The notes below the pieces were generated by a model. That model ran no database searches, was not told the origin of the DNA, and worked only from the letters and a program-made list of their open reading frames with translations. A program made the translations under genes and the position numbers. From SAR202 cluster bacterium AC-647-N09_OGT_505m (GTDB lineage Bacteria; Chloroflexota; Dehalococcoidia; UBA2985), in contig VEXC01000003.1 of NCBI GenBank assembly GCA_009391225.1, positions 4,770 to 68,769 of the forward strand: a stretch of DNA of 64,000 nucleotides, read 5' to 3'. The stretch's first letter is position 1. Each line of letters begins with the position of its first letter. Of this stretch, positions 61,445-64,000 are shown in pieces.

Positions 61445-62689
61445 TTAGCCGCTGGGACCGGTTGTCGAGGAGGGGGTGGGGGCCGCCCGCTCCTGTGTCC
61501 GGCTGACGCCGATGCGGCGGGCCAGGATCACCTTGGCGATGTTGGTACTCCCACCAGCATGGCGCTGGCCAACCAGATAGCGCAAGTGGACTTCCTGAGC
61601 TCCACCTTGTGGAGCTAGGGAGTCTTTTGAGCCCAGATGAGCATAAATCCCCATAAGCTCTCGCACCCTAATAGCGTTGCGTAGCTGGTGCTCCCTGTGG
61701 TGTACGTTGGCCACATTTCCTTGGTACTGGATATCCAGTCTATTCTGGTACATCCAGTTGGTGCGCTTAGCCATGAGACTATCCACGTGGGACTCGATGT
61801 AGGCCTCCATAGCTCTCTGTTGAACTATGAAGTCACTCCCCAGCGATTCGCCGCCACGGCTAGTGTCATGGACGTAGCTTACCAATCTGTCGACCATCTC
61901 ATCGCTCGGGAAGGCTTGTCCGCGGCCGCCATGCTCTTGCTCCAGGCCCGTGTTAGCTACCTGCCATCCCTGGTGGTCCCCCCCAATGAGATGGCTACCC
62001 GGCACACGCACATTCTCCAAGAAGATTGCGTGCTGCTCCTTGCCATTTACGAGCTCCATCTCTGTGATCTCCAGACCAGCAGATGGAACAGGAATAACGA
62101 AGAACCCCAGATTCCTATGGCGAGGTGCGTCGGGGTCGGTCATCATGGGGCCATAGAGGTAGTCTGGTGTACCGCGACCGCTTATGAAGACATTATGCCC
62201 CGTGAGAAGCCAATCGTCACCGTCACGGACGGCCCGGCTATGATAATCTGCCAGATCCGCTCCAGAACTGGGCTCAGTGTACTTCTGCCAGGTTACCACT
62301 TCTCCTCTTAACAGGGGAACTAAGAACTTCTGCTTCTGTTCCTCTGTACCCCAGACCATGAGAATTGGTATAAGCAGGGAACCGGACATACGCGGCACCA
62401 GCCCACCGAAGGGAGGTACTGCCCGAGCTAGGAGCAATTCCTCTTCGATTATGGTCTCATGATCCGCACTTAGCCCACCACCTCCGTACACCTCGGTAGA
62501 GGTTGGGTGTAGCCACCCCTTTGCCCCGAGCTTCCGGTGAACTTGCCTCCAGAACCGATAATGCTCCTCCGTGAAATCCCCGGGGTCAACAGGCTCCTTC
62601 ATGTCCTCAGGGACATTCTCAACCAGCCAAGAGCGCACTTCCCGTCGAAACAACTCCTGCTCCTCAGTATACGGCATCGCGAAGTCCAT
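61445..62689 (-). CDS. Acyl-CoA dehydrogenase, paralogue of the one at 45363
   Basis: 414 residues with the same blocks as the 45363 gene: MDFAMPYTEEQELFRREVRS, EPSSGADLADYHSRAVRDGD, DWLLTGHNVFISGRG, LGFFVIPVPSAGLEITEMEL, GWQVANTGLEQEHGGRG and GQRHAGGSTNIAKVILARRI. The C-termini both end in AAPTPS-type tails. An insertion near residue 95 (PPFGGLVPRMSGSLLIP) is the main length difference. It should oxidise an acyl-CoA; the pair probably differs in substrate. AGGAGGATCAG precedes the ATG on the minus strand. It is monocistronic. Confidence 0.9.
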   Translation of the reverse strand: MDFAMPYTEEQELFRREVRSWLVENVPEDMKEPVDPGDFTEEHYRFWRQVHRKLGAKGWLHPTSTEVYGGGGLSADHETIIEEELLLARAVPPFGGLVPRMSGSLLIPILMVWGTEEQKQKFLVPLLRGEVVTWQKYTEPSSGADLADYHSRAVRDGDDWLLTGHNVFISGRGTPDYLYGPMMTDPDAPRHRNLGFFVIPVPSAGLEITEMELVNGKEQHAIFLENVRVPGSHLIGGDHQGWQVANTGLEQEHGGRGQAFPSDEMVDRLVSYVHDTSRGGESLGSDFIVQQRAMEAYIESHVDSLMAKRTNWMYQNRLDIQYQGNVANVHHREHQLRNAIRVRELMGIYAHLGSKDSLAPQGGAQEVHLRYLVGQRHAGGSTNIAKVILARRIGVSRTQERAAPTPSSTTGPSG

Positions 62690-64000
62690 TCTGATCCTCC
62701 TGCAGCTGAAATGACCACTTGCTTAAGCAAGGCGTGGAGGGAACACTCACAATGTTCCGATGGTGAACGCCGCTTTCACTTGCATCTTCGGGTCTTCCAA
62801 GAGCCCAAGCGTGCAAGCCCTGTGTTTACACTGAGACCACTTGCACTGTCGTAAGTCTAACCTCGTCAAGAGTTTCGTTCAAGTCAGTTGCTAGTCCTAC
62901 AACAGATATCCTCTGAGTTGAAAAACTTTGTTGCTGGGCTACAGTCACCTTGCTAAGTTACATGTGCATAAGTATTCTCCGAGATTCCATCTCCAATGAA
63001 ATCGGATACCGAGAAAGCTAACCAAGCCCTCAAGTTTGAACCATGAGTGTGAAAGAAGTGTATGGTAGTCTCCCAGGCATACACTCAGACGAGCGGAGTT
63101 CCTGGAACAAGGAGGAGTTTATCTAGATACTGGCTTTGCATGGATGTGTAGTCAATTGGACCCATGTAACTATGTTTACATGCTCTGCACCCTATCGATA
63201 AATCATACCCTTCAACTGCATATCATTGGAGTTGATCAACTTACATTTCCCTAGTGCCCAATGGGCACGCAAGGTGATCGAAGCTCTCCACATCATCAGC
63301 CGGTTTTACATTTTCTACGAATATCGCAAACAACTGGCCAGGCATGTGCATACACTTGACTGACAAAGGCCTCGTCTGCATAATACAATCTGCCCACGCA
63401 TCATCAAAAAGTGGTGGCAATGCTGGGAGTGGTAGTACCCGTATTGTGGATGCACACTGATTCCACTCAACAATTTCAGTGGCGCTCAGGCTGACGGCAG
63501 ATCCACATAGAGAACAATCTCCCCGGGATTGCGGTATCTGGTGGTCCGATGCGCCAAGAGGGTGTCTTTACGCTATGGGGTACTAGCCAAGACTAGAATC
63601 CCAGCCTGAGGAGATAAATAAACCAATGGCGCGGCAAGGCAACTTAAGGGAGGCCAATTGGGCTATGTTAATATGCCTGTCCGAAGAGCCCATTGGAACA
63701 AAAAGTGGCGGCTCCACTACCTAACAAGCAGAATAATGCCCAAGCATACTGCCACCAGGAACTGGAGGTCTGTGCCCAGATGGGGCTTCCCACAAGATAT
63801 ATCCCTCACTCGCGTCCATCTGGCTGGATTGCTGCCAGAGCTTTGCCATGGCAGGAGTGGTCGGGCTGTGGTTCACCTGGACTTCGCCATTGGTCAGTTT
63901 CATCATACGAAGACCTTTCAGTGTTTGTGGAGGGCGCTGCGGCACTGGGGGGGCATTCGAGCTTATGCCTCACCAGATAGATGCCACCGCGTAATGACAA
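62690..64000. other. Long terminal spacer, no gene supported
   Basis: 1.3 kb without a convincing gene. A 27-residue frame at 63043-63126 (MSVKEVYGSLPGIHSDERSS) could be a relic. At the right edge a minus-strand frame contains GIYLVRHKLE, like the first strand of histidine phosphatases, but it is disrupted after a C7 run and reaches the window end. The composition otherwise looks non-coding. Confidence 0.4.

Noticed and set aside
63806..64000. Histidine phosphatase gene running off the right edge
   Set aside because: GIYLVRH fits the first strand but the following residues lack the expected Gly-Glu/Thr-x-x-N pattern and the frame breaks after a C7 run; too little sequence to call.
1..64000. 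CRISPR array, prophage or complete insertion sequence
   Set aside because: No evenly spaced short identical repeats with unique spacers, no cas, integrase, transposase or phage structural gene could be recognised on either strand.

Overview
The window looks like chromosomal DNA of a free-living, organic-matter-degrading bacterium, most likely a Chloroflexota of the SAR202/Dehalococcoidia type. That placement is an inference from gene content, not from a marker gene: four OFA-like MFS carriers, CaiA-like acyl-CoA dehydrogenases, methylmalonyl-CoA mutase, a coenzyme F420 ligase, a tungsten aldehyde oxidoreductase and a split glycine decarboxylase. No complete rRNA, tRNA, CRISPR array, integrase, transposase or replication origin was found.

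Layout. 0-20 kb is accessory and rich in repeats. It holds an RND/MMPL exporter, small membrane proteins, a ferric-iron ABC transporter (6.5-10.3 kb), the C-terminal half of an FTR1 iron permease, a DtxR-type metalloregulator, two MFS carriers, an alpha/beta hydrolase broken at a poly-G tract and a LysR regulator. Intergenic DNA here carries three families of dispersed repeats that I could align by eye: about 60 bp with a TTATAAT core (six copies), about 75 bp ending in GGGGATTAGGT (two long copies plus shorter ones), and three tRNA 3'-end-like copies. 20-33.5 kb holds AOR, an M20 peptidase, a phosphodiesterase, a CBS protein, a ferritin-VIT1 fusion, a cation exchanger, an enoyl-CoA hydratase and an M16 peptidase. 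33.6-38.1 kb is a glycine cleavage operon (gcvT frameshifted, gcvH, gcvPA, gcvPB) with a palindromic element inserted in it. 38.5-40.9 kb is a convergent trehalose pair (otsA, otsB). 40.9-43.8 kb is a tandem duplication of an MFS carrier. 45-49.6 kb has an acyl-CoA dehydrogenase and a methylmalonyl-CoA mutase operon. 49.9-53.8 kb has DNA polymerase IV, a decayed response regulator, HrcA and BioY. 54.6-57.7 kb encodes a 1013-residue secreted surface protein. 58-62.7 kb has CofE, XdhC, a MobA-like nucleotidyltransferase and a second acyl-CoA dehydrogenase.

How the genes fit together. Enoyl-CoA hydratase, the two acyl-CoA dehydrogenases and the mutase/epimerase operon outline acyl-CoA oxidation ending in propionyl-CoA use. 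The Fbp transporter, FTR1 fragment, DtxR and ferritin-VIT1 fusion outline iron handling. XdhC and the MobA-like protein are molybdenum-enzyme maturation factors with no hydroxylase subunits nearby. The most interesting signals are non-coding: the repeat families of the first 20 kb, a ~115-bp promoter element shared at constant spacing by the enoyl-CoA hydratase and otsA genes, and a ~166-bp tandem array beside bioY. Five gene frames are broken: four by a net +1 base and one by loss of its 5' half. Two of the +1 shifts lie in G7-G8 tracts, so homopolymer sequencing error has to be excluded first.
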